A stretch of DNA of 64,000 bases, from contig NZ_AEYW01000007.1 in assembly GCF_000192475.1 (NCBI RefSeq), positions 186,001-250,000 of the forward strand, read 5' to 3'. Source of the DNA: Ruegeria conchae (lineage in GTDB: Bacteria; Pseudomonadota; Alphaproteobacteria; Rhodobacterales; Rhodobacteraceae). The position numbers and the translations under genes are program-made. Below the pieces are notes generated by a model. That model was not told the origin of the DNA. It saw only the letters and a list, made by a program, of their open reading frames with translations, and searched no databases. Positions 1 to 9,800 of the stretch are shown piece after piece; position 1 is the first letter of the stretch; each line of letters opens with the position of its first letter.

Positions 1-783
1 CTGTTCCTAGCAGGTATCGTGCCCGGTGTGATGGTTGGCGTTGGGCTGATGCTTATGATCAAGGTCATGGCCGATCGTTATGACTTCCCTGTCGCGAGCC
101 GTAAATACACTTGGCCCGAACGCCGTCAGGCCAGCCTTAAGGCCTTCTTTCCGCTGATGACACCAGTGATCATTCTAGGTGGTATTCTCGGCGGTATCTT
201 CACCCCCACCGAGGCCGCCGCCGTGGCTGTGGGATACGCTTTCATCATCGGTTTCTTTATTCTGCGCACACTTACCTTGAAGGAAGTTCCTGAAATACTT
301 AGCAACGCGGGTATGACCTCGGCGGTCGTCTTGCTGTTGGTGGGCGCGGCAATGGCGTTTAAGACGGTGGTCAGCCTCAGCCATGCGCCGGAACAGTTGG
401 CTTCGCTAATCCTCAGCCTATCGGAAAACCCGCTGATCCTGCTGTTCCTGATCAACCTGCTTTTGTTCATCGTGGGTATGTTTCTGGACGCAGGCCCGGC
501 GATCATCATCCTTGGCCCGATCCTTGGTCCGATCTTCACCAGTCTTGGTGTCGACCCGATCCATTTCGCCATCATCATGAGCGTCAACCTGACCGTTGGT
601 CTGGCCACACCGCCAATGGGCCTGGTTCTGTTCGTAGCCGCCGCAGTGTCGCGGGAGCGGGTAGAAACCATCGCCAAAGCCATCCTGCCGTTTCTGGCAG
701 TCGAAATCATTGTGATCTTCCTGATCACATACATCCCCGCACTATCCATGACGATCCCGAGGATAACGGGATTTGCAAACTGA
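1..783 (+). CDS. TRAP transporter large permease, DctM family (5' truncated by window edge)
   Basis: The reading frame is already open at base 1 and ends at 781-783, so only about the last 260 residues of a protein normally near 430 residues are present. It is very hydrophobic, with repeated membrane segments and the DctM-type stretches PTEAAAVAVGYAF and VGLATPPMGLVLFVAAA. DctM is the large membrane subunit of tripartite ATP-independent periplasmic transporters, which use an ion gradient to import mostly carboxylic or sulfonic acids. The binding-protein gene starts 20 bases downstream, so the two are surely one operon; the small DctQ subunit should lie just outside the window. The substrate cannot be read from the sequence. 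Confidence 0.93.
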   Translation: MFLAGIVPGVMVGVGLMLMIKVMADRYDFPVASRKYTWPERRQASLKAFFPLMTPVIILGGILGGIFTPTEAAAVAVGYAFIIGFFILRTLTLKEVPEILSNAGMTSAVVLLLVGAAMAFKTVVSLSHAPEQLASLILSLSENPLILLFLINLLLFIVGMFLDAGPAIIILGPILGPIFTSLGVDPIHFAIIMSVNLTVGLATPPMGLVLFVAAAVSRERVETIAKAILPFLAVEIIVIFLITYIPALSMTIPRITGFAN

Positions 784-803
784 GTTTCACAGGGAGGAAA
801 CGC

Positions 804-1865
804 ATGCTCAGAAGATTTATCAAAACCGCAGCGGTGGCCACATCGTTGGTGGCTGCATCCGCGATTGCCGCGACAGCCGCCGACTACACGCTACGCGCCA
901 CAGCAAACTCGAATGAAAACGACGAAGACTATGACGGTCTGGTCGTTTTCAAAAACTATGTCGAGGCGGCCTCGAACGGAGCCATTGAGGTTGAGCTGTT
1001 TATCGGAACGCAGCTTTGCTCGAACGGTGCCGAGTGCCTGCAGGGCGTGGCGGATGGCACCATCGACATCTACATCTCCACCTCTGGCGGCGCGTCGGGC
1101 ATCTTTCCTTACGTGCAGGTTCTGGACCTGCCATATCTGATGGCCGATGACCGCATTGCCGAACACGTGTTGTCAGGCGATTTCACCCGCAAAATGCGCG
1201 ACATGGCGCTGGAAGATTCCGGTGGCGCGATCCGCTTGATGACCATTGGCAACACCGGTGGCTGGCGCAACTTCGCCAATACGCAGCGTCGTGTTGCCGA
1301 GCCTGCCGATATGGAAGGTCTGAAAATTCGCACAGTCGTGGCCGACCTGCCACAAGAACTGGTTAAGGCTCTTGGTGCCTCGCCGACCCCAATCCCGTGG
1401 CCGGAACTGTTCACCAGCTTCCAGACCGGTGTGGTTGAAGGATCCAAAAACGGCATCACCGACATCATGGGCATGAAATTCCCCGATGCGGGTCTGCAAT
1501 ACGTCACGCTTGATGGTCACGCTTACATGGGTGCGCTGTGGTGGATGAACAACGCCAAATTCCAGGAAATGCCCGAGGACATGCGTCGCGTTGTCGTGGA
1601 TGGTTTTTATGCGCTGCAGCAGGCCACCTTTGCCTCGCCCAAGCGCAAATCGATCCAAGCGTACGAAGATTTTGTTGCTGGCGGAGGTGATCTCTACGTA
1701 CCTACACCCGAGCAGAAAGCCGCGTTCAAAGAGGCTGCAACGCCGGTCTATGCCTGGTTCCAGTCAAACGTGGCACGCGGGGACGAAGTGTTCACTGCGC
1801 TGACCGAGGCCGTTGCAGCGGCTGAGGAGGATGTAAACGCCTCGCGTGATGCGGATCTGAACTAA
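804..1865 (+). CDS. TRAP transporter substrate-binding protein, DctP family
   Basis: A 353-residue periplasmic solute receptor. A strong ribosome-binding site (agggagg) precedes the ATG. The N-terminus is a clear Sec signal peptide: basic MLRRFIK, a hydrophobic stretch, and cleavage probably after the alanines near residue 26. The family pattern follows, including the region around residues 145-175 (GGWRNFANTQRR, then MEGLKIRT), which in DctP proteins holds the arginine that pairs with the substrate carboxylate. It follows the DctM permease by 20 bases and ends at a hairpin. The ligand is unknown; the family binds mostly organic acids. Confidence 0.93.
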   Translation: MLRRFIKTAAVATSLVAASAIAATAADYTLRATANSNENDEDYDGLVVFKNYVEAASNGAIEVELFIGTQLCSNGAECLQGVADGTIDIYISTSGGASGIFPYVQVLDLPYLMADDRIAEHVLSGDFTRKMRDMALEDSGGAIRLMTIGNTGGWRNFANTQRRVAEPADMEGLKIRTVVADLPQELVKALGASPTPIPWPELFTSFQTGVVEGSKNGITDIMGMKFPDAGLQYVTLDGHAYMGALWWMNNAKFQEMPEDMRRVVVDGFYALQQATFASPKRKSIQAYEDFVAGGGDLYVPTPEQKAAFKEAATPVYAWFQSNVARGDEVFTALTEAVAAAEEDVNASRDADLN

Positions 1866-1871
1866 ATTGTT

Positions 1872-1895
1872 GGGTCGGGCCTTTGGGCTCGGCCC
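1872..1895. terminator. Hairpin between convergent dctP and Sel1 genes
   Basis: A 9-bp stem (gggtcgggc at 1872-1880, gctcggccc at 1887-1895, with two G-T pairs) closes a six-base loop. It fits exactly between the stop of the DctP gene and the stop of the convergent Sel1 gene. No long T-run follows on either strand, so termination is inferred from structure and position. Confidence 0.5.
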
Positions 1896-2366
1896 TCACC
1901 GAAACGGGTACATCCACCCTTTGTAGTCGTTGACCAGAACATGCGCCCTTTCGATCTGCTCCGGCGACATCTTCTTGACCACTTCCTCAAGGCTGATCGC
2001 CGCATCGGGATCGCCGCCGATCGCGCTGAGCGTGTACCACATGTAGGCTCGCACCAGATCAGGCGCAGGCATGCCCAGACCCAGCTCATAATACCAGCCG
2101 ATGCCGGATTGTGCCCCCGGATGCCCCTTCATCGAGGCGCGCAGATACCATTCGAACGCGCGCTCATAGTCTTGCTCTACCCCAAGACCCAGCCCGTACA
2201 TCACACCGATCAACTCTTCGGCTTCGGCATTGCCGGATCGCGCCGCTGGCAACAGTTCTTCGCGCGCGGCCTTAAACTCCCCGGCTTCCATAAAATCACG
2301 CGCCTGTTCCAACTCGGCCAGCGCCGGAGTCGCAAGCAGATAAAGGGCAAATACAAACTGACGCAT
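1896..2366 (-). CDS. Secreted Sel1-repeat (TPR-like) protein
   Basis: A 156-residue protein. The start at 2366 is preferred because gaggaaag lies just upstream and the first residues (MRQFVFALYLLATPALA) form a short signal peptide ending at ALA. The mature part holds Sel1-like repeats: AEAEELIGVMYGLGLGVEQD, then AFEWYLRASMKGHPGAQSGI and a third with AYMWYTLSA. Such repeats form alpha-solenoid scaffolds for protein contacts; the partner is unknown. Its 5' end overlaps the probable start of the divergent peroxidase gene by a few bases, which is unusual and leaves no room for two separate promoters. Confidence 0.8.
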   Translation of the reverse strand: MRQFVFALYLLATPALAELEQARDFMEAGEFKAAREELLPAARSGNAEAEELIGVMYGLGLGVEQDYERAFEWYLRASMKGHPGAQSGIGWYYELGLGMPAPDLVRAYMWYTLSAIGGDPDAAISLEEVVKKMSPEQIERAHVLVNDYKGWMYPFR

Positions 2367-3650
2367 GGGGTTTCTTTCCTCTTGGCCGGGGCCGCGGTGG
2401 CTCAGGATTTGCCGCGCCCGCTGACGGATGCTGATTTCATTCCCTTTGATATGGAACAGGCCGCTATCGGTCATCAACTGTTTTACGATCCGATCCTATC
2501 GGGTAATCAAAACATTGCTTGCGCTCATTGCCATCACCCGGATTTTGGCACCTCGGATGGGCTGTCTCTGGGCATCGGCGAAGGCGGGCAAGGGCTTGGC
2601 CCGGACCGCACGCCCGGCATCGGGGCGGACAAGATCCGCAAGCGAATTCCGCGGAACTCGCCGGGTTTGTGGAATCTGGGGGCCAAGGAGATCCATACGG
2701 TTTTTCACGACGGCCGCCTGAGTATTTCGGACGTTTACGGCAACGGCTTCAATTCACCTGCACAGGAGTGGCTGCCGGAAGGATTGAATTCCTTATTGGC
2801 CGCGCAGGCGCTGTTCCCGCTGACTTCGCAGTTCGAGATGGCCGGCAATGTCGCCGAAAATCAGGTGACGGGCGCGGTGCATGACCGCATCGACAAAGGT
2901 TGGCCGATCCTCGCAAAGCGCGTTCGCACCGACCCTCTCTATGGCCCAGCCATGGTCAGTGCGTTTGATGAAATCGACACGACCGAAGACATCACGATTA
3001 CCCAGATCGCCAACGCGCTGGCCGCGTTCATGGCATTGGAATGGCGCAGCACAGACAGTCCGTTTGATCAATTTCTGGCCGGCGATCGTTTGGCTCTGAC
3101 TCCACAACAAAAAGAAGGGATGTCCTTGTTCTTTGGCGACGCGGGCTGTTCTTCCTGCCACTCTGGCCCATTGCTTTCGGATCAAAGATTCCATGCATTA
3201 GGGTTGCCTCCGTTTGGTCCGGGGAAAACCCGTCAGTGGGATCCTTATGCGCGCGACGTGGGCCGTGTGGGTGAAAGCAATCGCCTGGAAGACGCCTATC
3301 GGTTCCGCACGCCAATGCTGCGGAACGTCGCCAAAACGGCACCCTATGGTCACAACGGTGCGTTTCCCGATCTTGAAGGTATTGTACGCCATCACCTGAA
3401 CCCGCCGGAAAGTCTTGCGACATGGACCTCAGATATGGCTGCCCTTCCCGAAGTGCCGTGGCTGGAACGTGTCGACTTCATCGTCTGGGAAGACAGCTTA
3501 GAGATGGCTCGCCAGCGCCGCAAAATCGATATTACCCCGCAAAATCTGACGGATGATCAGATCGCCGACCTAGTTGCCTTTCTTCATGCTCTGACGGGAA
3601 CGACGCTTGATACGCCGCTCTTTGGTGTGCCCGAGGGCTTTGAACCCTAG
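2358..3650 (+). CDS. Di-heme cytochrome c peroxidase / MauG-like protein (start uncertain)
   Basis: Two c-type heme sites are visible: CAHCH near residue 55 and CSSCH near residue 265, spaced as in di-heme cytochrome c peroxidases and MauG-like proteins. These periplasmic enzymes reduce hydrogen peroxide or oxidise protein or small-molecule targets. A hydrophobic leader (VSFLLAGAAVAQD) looks like the end of a signal peptide, but no ATG or GTG in this frame supplies a full one. I place the start at CTG 2358, preceded by aaaggg; TTG 2382 would give too short a leader. An alternative is a one-base deletion near 2378: one extra C would join the ATG at 2365 to the leader. The body is well supported; the start is not. 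Confidence 0.8.
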   Translation: MTHGVSFLLAGAAVAQDLPRPLTDADFIPFDMEQAAIGHQLFYDPILSGNQNIACAHCHHPDFGTSDGLSLGIGEGGQGLGPDRTPGIGADKIRKRIPRNSPGLWNLGAKEIHTVFHDGRLSISDVYGNGFNSPAQEWLPEGLNSLLAAQALFPLTSQFEMAGNVAENQVTGAVHDRIDKGWPILAKRVRTDPLYGPAMVSAFDEIDTTEDITITQIANALAAFMALEWRSTDSPFDQFLAGDRLALTPQQKEGMSLFFGDAGCSSCHSGPLLSDQRFHALGLPPFGPGKTRQWDPYARDVGRVGESNRLEDAYRFRTPMLRNVAKTAPYGHNGAFPDLEGIVRHHLNPPESLATWTSDMAALPEVPWLERVDFIVWEDSLEMARQRRKIDITPQNLTDDQIADLVAFLHALTGTTLDTPLFGVPEGFEP

Positions 3651-3860
3651 AAGAGCTTGGCCATGTCATTGGACATTTGCTTGAAATCTCATAATGCTCC
3701 GGTCAAATCCACCGCCGAGAGATTCAATGCATTGCCACTACAATCCAAATGATCAGTTACAGAATTGCGATATTGCAGATCTGACGCGGCGCTTCACAAT
3801 ACAGGATGCAGCTGCCTTGGACGCGACTCTGCAACGGGAACGTATATCGGGTAGATTCTG

Positions 3861-5033
3861 ATGGACCATATCATTACTCTGAATTCGGGTTCGTCTTCAC
3901 TCAAGTTTGGGTTGTTCACAACCACCGGAGACGATCCGGTGCTGATCTGCTCGGGTGAGGTTGAAAGCATTGGCAGTGCAGCGGCACATATCAGCGCAAA
4001 GACCACGGATGGCCGGGTACTTGTTGATACCACGTCCGAGGCTCTGCACGATCAGGCCAGCGCACTGGATTACATTCTGGATTTTCTAGAGCGAGAGTTC
4101 CCGGCTGCACGTGTGGCAGCCGTTGGGCACCGCATTGTGCATGGCGGGCCGGACAATGATCGACCGATATTGCTGACCCCCGATAGTTTGCAGGTGCTTG
4201 AAAAGCTCGAGCCTTTTGCGCCGTTGCACCAGCCTTACAATCTGCACGGCGCACGCGCGGCGATGGAAAGGTTCCCAGATGCCAAGCAGGTTGCCTGTTT
4301 CGATACGGCTTTTCACCGCCATCACCCCTGGGTCAATGACACCTTCGCATTGCCGACCGAGTATTACGACATAGGCGTTCGGCGTTATGGCTTCCACGGG
4401 TTGAGCTATGATTACATCTCGGACCATCTGGCCAACACCGCCCCACTAATTCACGGTGGGCGCGTGGTTGTAGCCCATCTTGGTAACGGTGCCTCGATGT
4501 GTGCCATGATCGCAGGCCGCTCGGTCGGGTCGAGCATGGGATTTTCGGCCATGGATGGTTTGCCTATGGGCACGCGCTGCGGTCAGTTGGATCCGGGGGT
4601 TGTGCTGTATCTCATGGATCAACAGGGCATGAATGCGGACGAGATATCGGATCTTCTTTATCGCAAATCCGGGTTGCTGGGACTTTCGGGTATGACCAAT
4701 GACATGCGCACACTCGAGGCGTCGAATACGCCGGGTGCGCGTAATGCAATCAACTATTACACCTTCCGGATACGCCGCGAACTAGGTGCATTGGCCGCCG
4801 TGCTGGGTGGGCTGGACGCGGTCGTGTTTACCGGTGGGATCGGAGAGAACTCGACCTACATCCGTGATCGCATCTGCACCGATATGGGATGGTTGGGCAT
4901 CGAGCTGGACCATGATGCAAACGCTGATAACAGGCGGGTTATTTCCACCGATTTGTCGCGCGTGAAATTGATGGTCATTCCGACAAATGAGGAATTGGTA
5001 ATAGCGCGTGCGGCGGCTGCGCAGATCGGTTGA
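3861..5033 (+). CDS. ackA: Acetate kinase
   Basis: A 390-residue protein of normal family length. It catalyses ATP + acetate to ADP + acetyl phosphate in the cytoplasm. The ASKHA-fold motifs are complete: NSGSSSLKFGLF at the N-terminus, VGHRIVHGG, FDTAFHR with the catalytic aspartate, RRYGFHGLSYDYI, HLGNGASMCA and GGIGENS near the C-terminus. No phosphotransacetylase gene is adjacent, so its partner is elsewhere or it works with another acyl-phosphate source such as sulfoacetaldehyde acetyltransferase or phosphoketolase. A good terminator follows. There are about 210 bases without a gene upstream. Confidence 0.95.
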   Translation: MDHIITLNSGSSSLKFGLFTTTGDDPVLICSGEVESIGSAAAHISAKTTDGRVLVDTTSEALHDQASALDYILDFLEREFPAARVAAVGHRIVHGGPDNDRPILLTPDSLQVLEKLEPFAPLHQPYNLHGARAAMERFPDAKQVACFDTAFHRHHPWVNDTFALPTEYYDIGVRRYGFHGLSYDYISDHLANTAPLIHGGRVVVAHLGNGASMCAMIAGRSVGSSMGFSAMDGLPMGTRCGQLDPGVVLYLMDQQGMNADEISDLLYRKSGLLGLSGMTNDMRTLEASNTPGARNAINYYTFRIRRELGALAAVLGGLDAVVFTGGIGENSTYIRDRICTDMGWLGIELDHDANADNRRVISTDLSRVKLMVIPTNEELVIARAAAAQIG

Positions 5034-5197
5034 ATCTTCCCTTACGAAGCGCGCCGGTTTGAAGATTTTTTCTGGGATCAGACAAAAATGTTTCGACACT
5101 ACGGGAATCCCCCAATTTCGCGATTCCCATGGATGCGTTAACTTTTGATTAACTACCGGGCCAGTGTGCCCAACCACTTTCACTAATTTCCCCCGAT

Positions 5198-5242
5198 GAG
5201 GGGCTGGCTTCCTACCCCCTTGGCCGGCCCCTCAACTTTTTT
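5198..5242 (+). terminator. Rho-independent terminator of ackA
   Basis: An 11-bp stem (gaggggctggc at 5198-5208 with gccggcccctc at 5223-5233, one G-T pair) is followed by a T-run at 5237-5242 on the + strand. It lies 165 bases after the ackA stop. The T-run is only on the + side, so it should end transcription from ackA rather than from the convergent HAD gene. Confidence 0.75.
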
Positions 5243-5252
5243 GGGACTAGGC

Positions 5253-5921
5253 TCACACCGTATCGTTTTGAAGGATTTGCCGAACGAGTGCAGGCAGCTC
5301 GGCGCTGTCTTGATAGCTGAGCGTGTGCGGCAGGTCCGAAATAGGTGATTTGCGATAGCCTTGTTCAAATAGCAAAAACGGTACCCCTGCACGCTGGGCT
5401 GTTTCGGCATCAACCTCGCTGTCACCGACAAAGATGGGCGGGCCAGCAGCCTGCAGTGCCTCAAAGCTGGCGTTCAGATGCGCTGGGTCGGGCTTGCGGA
5501 TATCCAAGGTGTCGCCGCCAAATACCGTGTCGAAATAAGGCTGCAGCTTCAATTCGCTCAATACATGCCTGGCCGGCGCTTCGGGTTTGTTGGTACAGAC
5601 CCCAAGAGCACAACCCATTTCACGCAGTTCTTCCAATGCCTCAAAGACTCCGGGGTAAACGACGGTCTGGTCGCACGCGCCCGCATTGTAGTGCGCTAAG
5701 GTAAGCTGCGTCAGTTCCGCGTGCCGATCCGGCTCTATCCCGCAATGGGTCATTACACGCTCGACCAATTTAGGCAGGCCGTTTCCGACGAATCTACGGA
5801 TTGTGTCATTAGGCAAGGCCGGATGCCTTTGATCATCAAGCATTCGATTTGCTGCAGTAGCGATGTCGGCAAGGCTGTCTACCAAGGTGCCGTCCAGGTC
5901 AAATACAACGACTGCCGTCAT
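5253..5921 (-). CDS. HAD-family phosphatase, phosphoglycolate phosphatase-like
   Basis: About 222 residues. HAD motif I is FDLDGTLVDS near the N-terminus with both aspartates; motif II is the CTNK stretch; motif III and IV are KPDP and FVGDSEVD. The helical cap between motifs I and II matches the Gph/PGP subfamily, which removes phosphate from 2-phosphoglycolate. Start 5921 is chosen because aggtgg lies eight bases upstream of this ATG; the GTG at 5933 sits on top of that site. The exact substrate is not certain, since many HAD paralogues look alike. Confidence 0.85.
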   Translation of the reverse strand: MTAVVVFDLDGTLVDSLADIATAANRMLDDQRHPALPNDTIRRFVGNGLPKLVERVMTHCGIEPDRHAELTQLTLAHYNAGACDQTVVYPGVFEALEELREMGCALGVCTNKPEAPARHVLSELKLQPYFDTVFGGDTLDIRKPDPAHLNASFEALQAAGPPIFVGDSEVDAETAQRAGVPFLLFEQGYRKSPISDLPHTLSYQDSAELPALVRQILQNDTV

Positions 5922-6142
5922 CTGCGAATCCACCTATAACTATTGATGATTAGTGCCTAGGTCGCAATTCGTGACGACGCAATGGAGAGCCGAATAATTG
6001 GCTTCAAAACTGTGGCTTGACAAACCTTACTATTTTTATCAGATTAATTTTACGAAAAGATAGCCAACCCTATTCAGGGTCAGCCAGATCAAGCGAAACA
6101 AACCGACAGGCCACGTGCCAAAGACGCTCTGGAGATGCCCCG

Positions 6143-6310
6143 ATGAACATGCAAACACCCTCCTCGACGCAAAGTTATGCTGTTTCAATGCTGCCGGCTC
6201 ATAAAGCAGAAGATCTGACAAACGGTGGCAATCTGGCCCATATCGAGCTGGGCGATCAGCTTTATACACTGCGCATCACCCGCGCAGGAAAACTGATCCT
6301 GACCAAATGA
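6143..6310 (+). CDS. hemP: Hemin uptake protein HemP
   Basis: A 55-residue protein ending in YTLRITRAGKLILTK, the diagnostic C-terminus of the HemP family, preceded by an acidic GD turn. HemP is a small protein found with heme-uptake genes and, in several proteobacteria, acts as an activator of heme-receptor expression; its exact role varies. Start 6143 follows a GGAG-type site; the frame is open further upstream but that extension is not family-like. Its stop overlaps the next start by four bases (ATGA). No heme receptor or ABC genes are in the window, so this small unit stands alone. Confidence 0.85.
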   Translation: MNMQTPSSTQSYAVSMLPAHKAEDLTNGGNLAHIELGDQLYTLRITRAGKLILTK

Positions 6311-6783
6311 GTGCACCTTCTTCGCGCGGCGGGGCGGCCGTCGGCCGCCTGTCAGACTTGAGCCCCATTGAGGCCGGTGCAGTCATGTATCTGCGTCTCT
6401 GGGGTGAAGGTGACAAAGGCCGCGCCAACGCTGCTAGTGATTTCGACATCGCGCTGGGCGCAGATCAGGGCCATGCCACGATGCTGACGTTGGATCGGCT
6501 GTGTTCACTGTGCGCGCATCACGGTCGCCGCCCGCTAGTGCGCCATGGTTTGGGTTGCGCGTGTCTGGGGGCTGATGAGAACTGCTTTGCGCAGATGATC
6601 GGCGCCGCGTCCGAAGGCGCGCGCGAGGACGCGATGATGATGGCCTCGCTGATTGTGCGACCTGATTTTGCCCCAGCATTGGCCTCATTGTCCGAGGAAC
6701 TGGGGCTGGCTCTACGCCGGATGATTAAAGCGGCACCTTTGCCGACGACAGGGCACCAACCCCCAAATGCGGTGCTCCACTGA
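6307..6783 (+). CDS. Conserved protein of unknown function, coupled to hemP
   Basis: 158 residues, cytoplasmic by appearance (no signal, no membrane segment). The start overlaps the hemP stop by ATGA, so translation is coupled. The middle contains cysteines around residues 58-61 and 77-91 (CSLCAHHG, then CACLGADENC) that could bind a metal or heme; this is inference. I do not recognise a characterised family. Its context makes a role in iron or heme homeostasis the best guess. It is followed by a strong terminator. Confidence 0.75.
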   Translation: MSAPSSRGGAAVGRLSDLSPIEAGAVMYLRLWGEGDKGRANAASDFDIALGADQGHATMLTLDRLCSLCAHHGRRPLVRHGLGCACLGADENCFAQMIGAASEGAREDAMMMASLIVRPDFAPALASLSEELGLALRRMIKAAPLPTTGHQPPNAVLH

Positions 6784-6793
6784 TCGGTGGTAG

Positions 6794-6827
6794 CAAAACC
6801 CCGGCCATTTTGCCGGGGTTTTGTTTT
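6794..6827 (+). terminator. Strong intrinsic terminator, probably bidirectional
   Basis: A perfect 12-bp stem (caaaaccccggc at 6794-6805, gccggggttttg at 6812-6823) with a six-base loop and TTTT directly after it. A-rich bases in the 5' arm give a U-run on the opposite strand too. It lies between the convergent stops of the hemP unit and the large fusion gene and can serve both. Confidence 0.9.
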
Positions 6828-6829
6828 AC

Positions 6830-9800
6830 TCAGCAGCAGCCACAGCCTGCATGGTGGTGGTCGTGATCGCATTCGAGGGCGGGGCAATAGTCCCCAACCT
6901 CCGCAAGAACTTCCCGCAACGCCCAGAGGATCATGTCCACATCTTCCGCTTCGATGGTCAGCGGCGGCCGGATTTTCAGGATGTTGTCCTCCGGCCCCTC
7001 GCTGCCAATCAGGATGCGGTGATCGCGCATCCGATTTTTAACGTAGCTACAGATCTCGTCACTTTCCGAGCCATCCGGGTTGATCAGTTCTACGCCCAGA
7101 AAAAGGCCCATACCGCGCACATCGCCAACGCAGGCAAAGTCTGCTTCAATTTGCCTGAGGCCGTCCATCAGGCGAGCCCCCATGACGCGGGCATTTTCTT
7201 GCAATCCTTCGTCGTCGACAATGTCCAGCACCTCTTTCCCGATCCTGCAGGACAGGGTTGAGCCGCCAAAAGTAGAAAAGAACTCGATCCCGTTGTCGAA
7301 GCTTTGGGCGATCTCTTTGGTGGTGACCAACACGCCCAGGGGGTGGCCGTTGCCGATGGGTTTTCCCATGACCACGATGTCAGGCAGCGCGCCCTGATGT
7401 TCAAAGCCGAAGTAATGTTCACCCAATCGCCCAAGACCAGTCTGAACCTCATCTGCGATACAGACCCCGCCGGCAGCGCGGATTTTCTCGTAGACAGCAG
7501 GCAAATAGCCCTTTGGCGGGATGATCTGCCCGCCGACCGAAGGGAAGGTTTCTGCGATAAAGCCCGCAAGGCCGTGGCCTTTCGCCTGTAATGCCTCAAT
7601 CGCCGGATCAACCAGATCCGCAAACCTCCGGGCACGGTCGGGATCGTCACGGCGGAACGAACCGCGATAGTCATTTGCGACCTCAACCAGTTCCACCCAA
7701 TCGGCTTGCCCAACCCCTCGGGGTTTGTTGAACTTGTAAGCTGAGATCGCCACCGCTGCGTTTGTGTTTCCGTGATAGCCGTGATCCGGCGTCACGATAC
7801 CCTTCGCCCCGGTATGCGCGCGCGCCAGCCGCAAGGCCAGTTCGTTGGCTTCGGTCCCCGAGTTGACAAAGAAACAGACCTCAAGGTGATCTGGCAGTTT
7901 CGACAAAATCTTGTCAGCAAATGCGGTCTGCGCAGGATGCAGATAGCGGGTGTTGGAGTTCATCCTCTTCAGTTGATCCGCCGCGACCGCTTGAATGCGC
8001 GGATGTGCATGGCCCACATGGGGCACGTTATTGTATGCGTCCAGATAAGGCCGCCCCCACTCATCGAACAGGTGATGCTTCCAACCGCGCACCAGCATGA
8101 CCGGATCGTCATATGTTAGGCTGAGGTTGCCGCCAAAGTGATCGCGTCGGTCTTGCAGAATAGCTTGCTTGTCGGTTGGGCGATAGAAAACCTTCTCATC
8201 CGACAGGTTCAACAAAGCCGCCGGGTTGGGGCACACCGCGTTCCACAGTTCCATCTCATCCGGGTCGGCAACTCCGGGCCAGTCGGCCTGCATCCCGTCG
8301 GTCGTCAGTGCCAGTTGGAAATGCACATGCGGGGCCCAGCCACCATTCTGGCTGGCATTGCCCAGCCGGGCAAAAGCCGCACCCTGAGCCACCGGATCAC
8401 CGGGTTTCAAACGCTCGCTTACTTCGGGGTCCAGATGGCCGTATAGCGTATAGAACGCGTCCCCCTCGGGTGTTTCGTGGTGCAGGATCACCACCCCACC
8501 GTAATCGAGATGAGCGTCCCGGTTCTCAACCACCTCGACCCGACCACTCAGCGGCGCATGAAGCACTGTTCCGGCTGGTGCAAACACATCCAACGCCAGA
8601 TGCACGGTGCGCCGATCCGACGCTTTCCACGGACCCTTGCGGAACCCTGGCTCCGCATAGATCAGGCGGGGTTCATTGTAATAGCCAAGCCAGAGGCCCT
8701 CTCCGAATTCCTCTCCGACTCGAGCCGCCTCAGCAAGCGGCATGTGGAATGGATTTTGTGGCCATGTCGAATTTTCCACGGACAACGAGCCCATCGGCAC
8801 ATCGCTTAAATCCTGCCCGAACATCTGTGCGAAATGCCCGCGATGGCTGGACAGGTAGGTGTGGACGCGCTCGGCACCGTCAACTACCGGCAGGCCACAA
8901 GCGGCGCGCAGGCGGGCTGGCATGAGCGCGCCATTGATCTTCGCGTCCTCCAGGAATCGCCACGCCGGAGCCTGGCTGATTGTCACATAAGGGTCGTCCG
9001 GGTTCTCGGCCGCCATCAGAGTCGAGTTCACCACCGACACTGCCAGCCGCATCTGCAGAAGGGGCCAGATCAGATCGATTTCATCAGGTCGCAAACGGTT
9101 GGCGGCGTGATAGCCACGCACCAACGCGGCCAATGCGCGTTCGGGTTTCGGGTGGTCCAGAACAACATAAGCCCCAGCAATGGCCAACTCGCATACACGC
9201 GGTGCCGCGCACATATCACCAAGGTCGATCAGGCCCGAGACGCTTCGACGTTCGCTCAACTCACCTTCAACAAGGATATTGTAGTCATTGGCATCATTGT
9301 GGATCGCCTGTTTAGGTAAGCCGTTCAGCTGATCACCGATGGCATCAAATTCCAAAGCTATCTTTTGCAGACGTGCGCGCCTTGCAGGATCAGAAATTGC
9401 CTCCAGTCGATCAACAATCCAACCCGCTTGGGTCAGGTCCCATTTGAAATCTGCACGACTTAAGCCCTTGTGCTTGAACGCCTCCAACGCCCGGTCCGTT
9501 GCGCCTAGAACACGCCCCAGCTTGAGGATCAGGTCCTCGTTTTTTGGCACACTGCGGGCAAAGCACTGCCCCGGCATTCGTTCAAGCATCCAGACCAGCC
9601 GCGGTTGCCCGTCCGCGTCAGCAATTTCAGGCAACATGGTTCCGTTCAAATCAGAAACAACGTCAGGAAACGGCAAGCCCGGAGCCTCGGCATCGAGATG
9701 CTTTAGTGTTTTGATCTGCAAATCCACCAGATCGGCGTCACATCCGGCCCGCATTACTTTGAGCACATAGTCCTGCCCATTCGTGGCCTCGACTAGAAAG

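Noticed and set aside
126..749. A 207-residue open frame on the minus strand
   Set aside because: It is the mirror of the DctM gene. It has no ribosome site and its composition (Thr, Arg, Met, Ile rich) is that of antisense of a membrane-protein gene.
8176..8925. A 249-residue + strand open frame inside the fusion gene
   Set aside because: Pro/Arg-rich antisense of a clear three-domain protein; no motif and no ribosome site.
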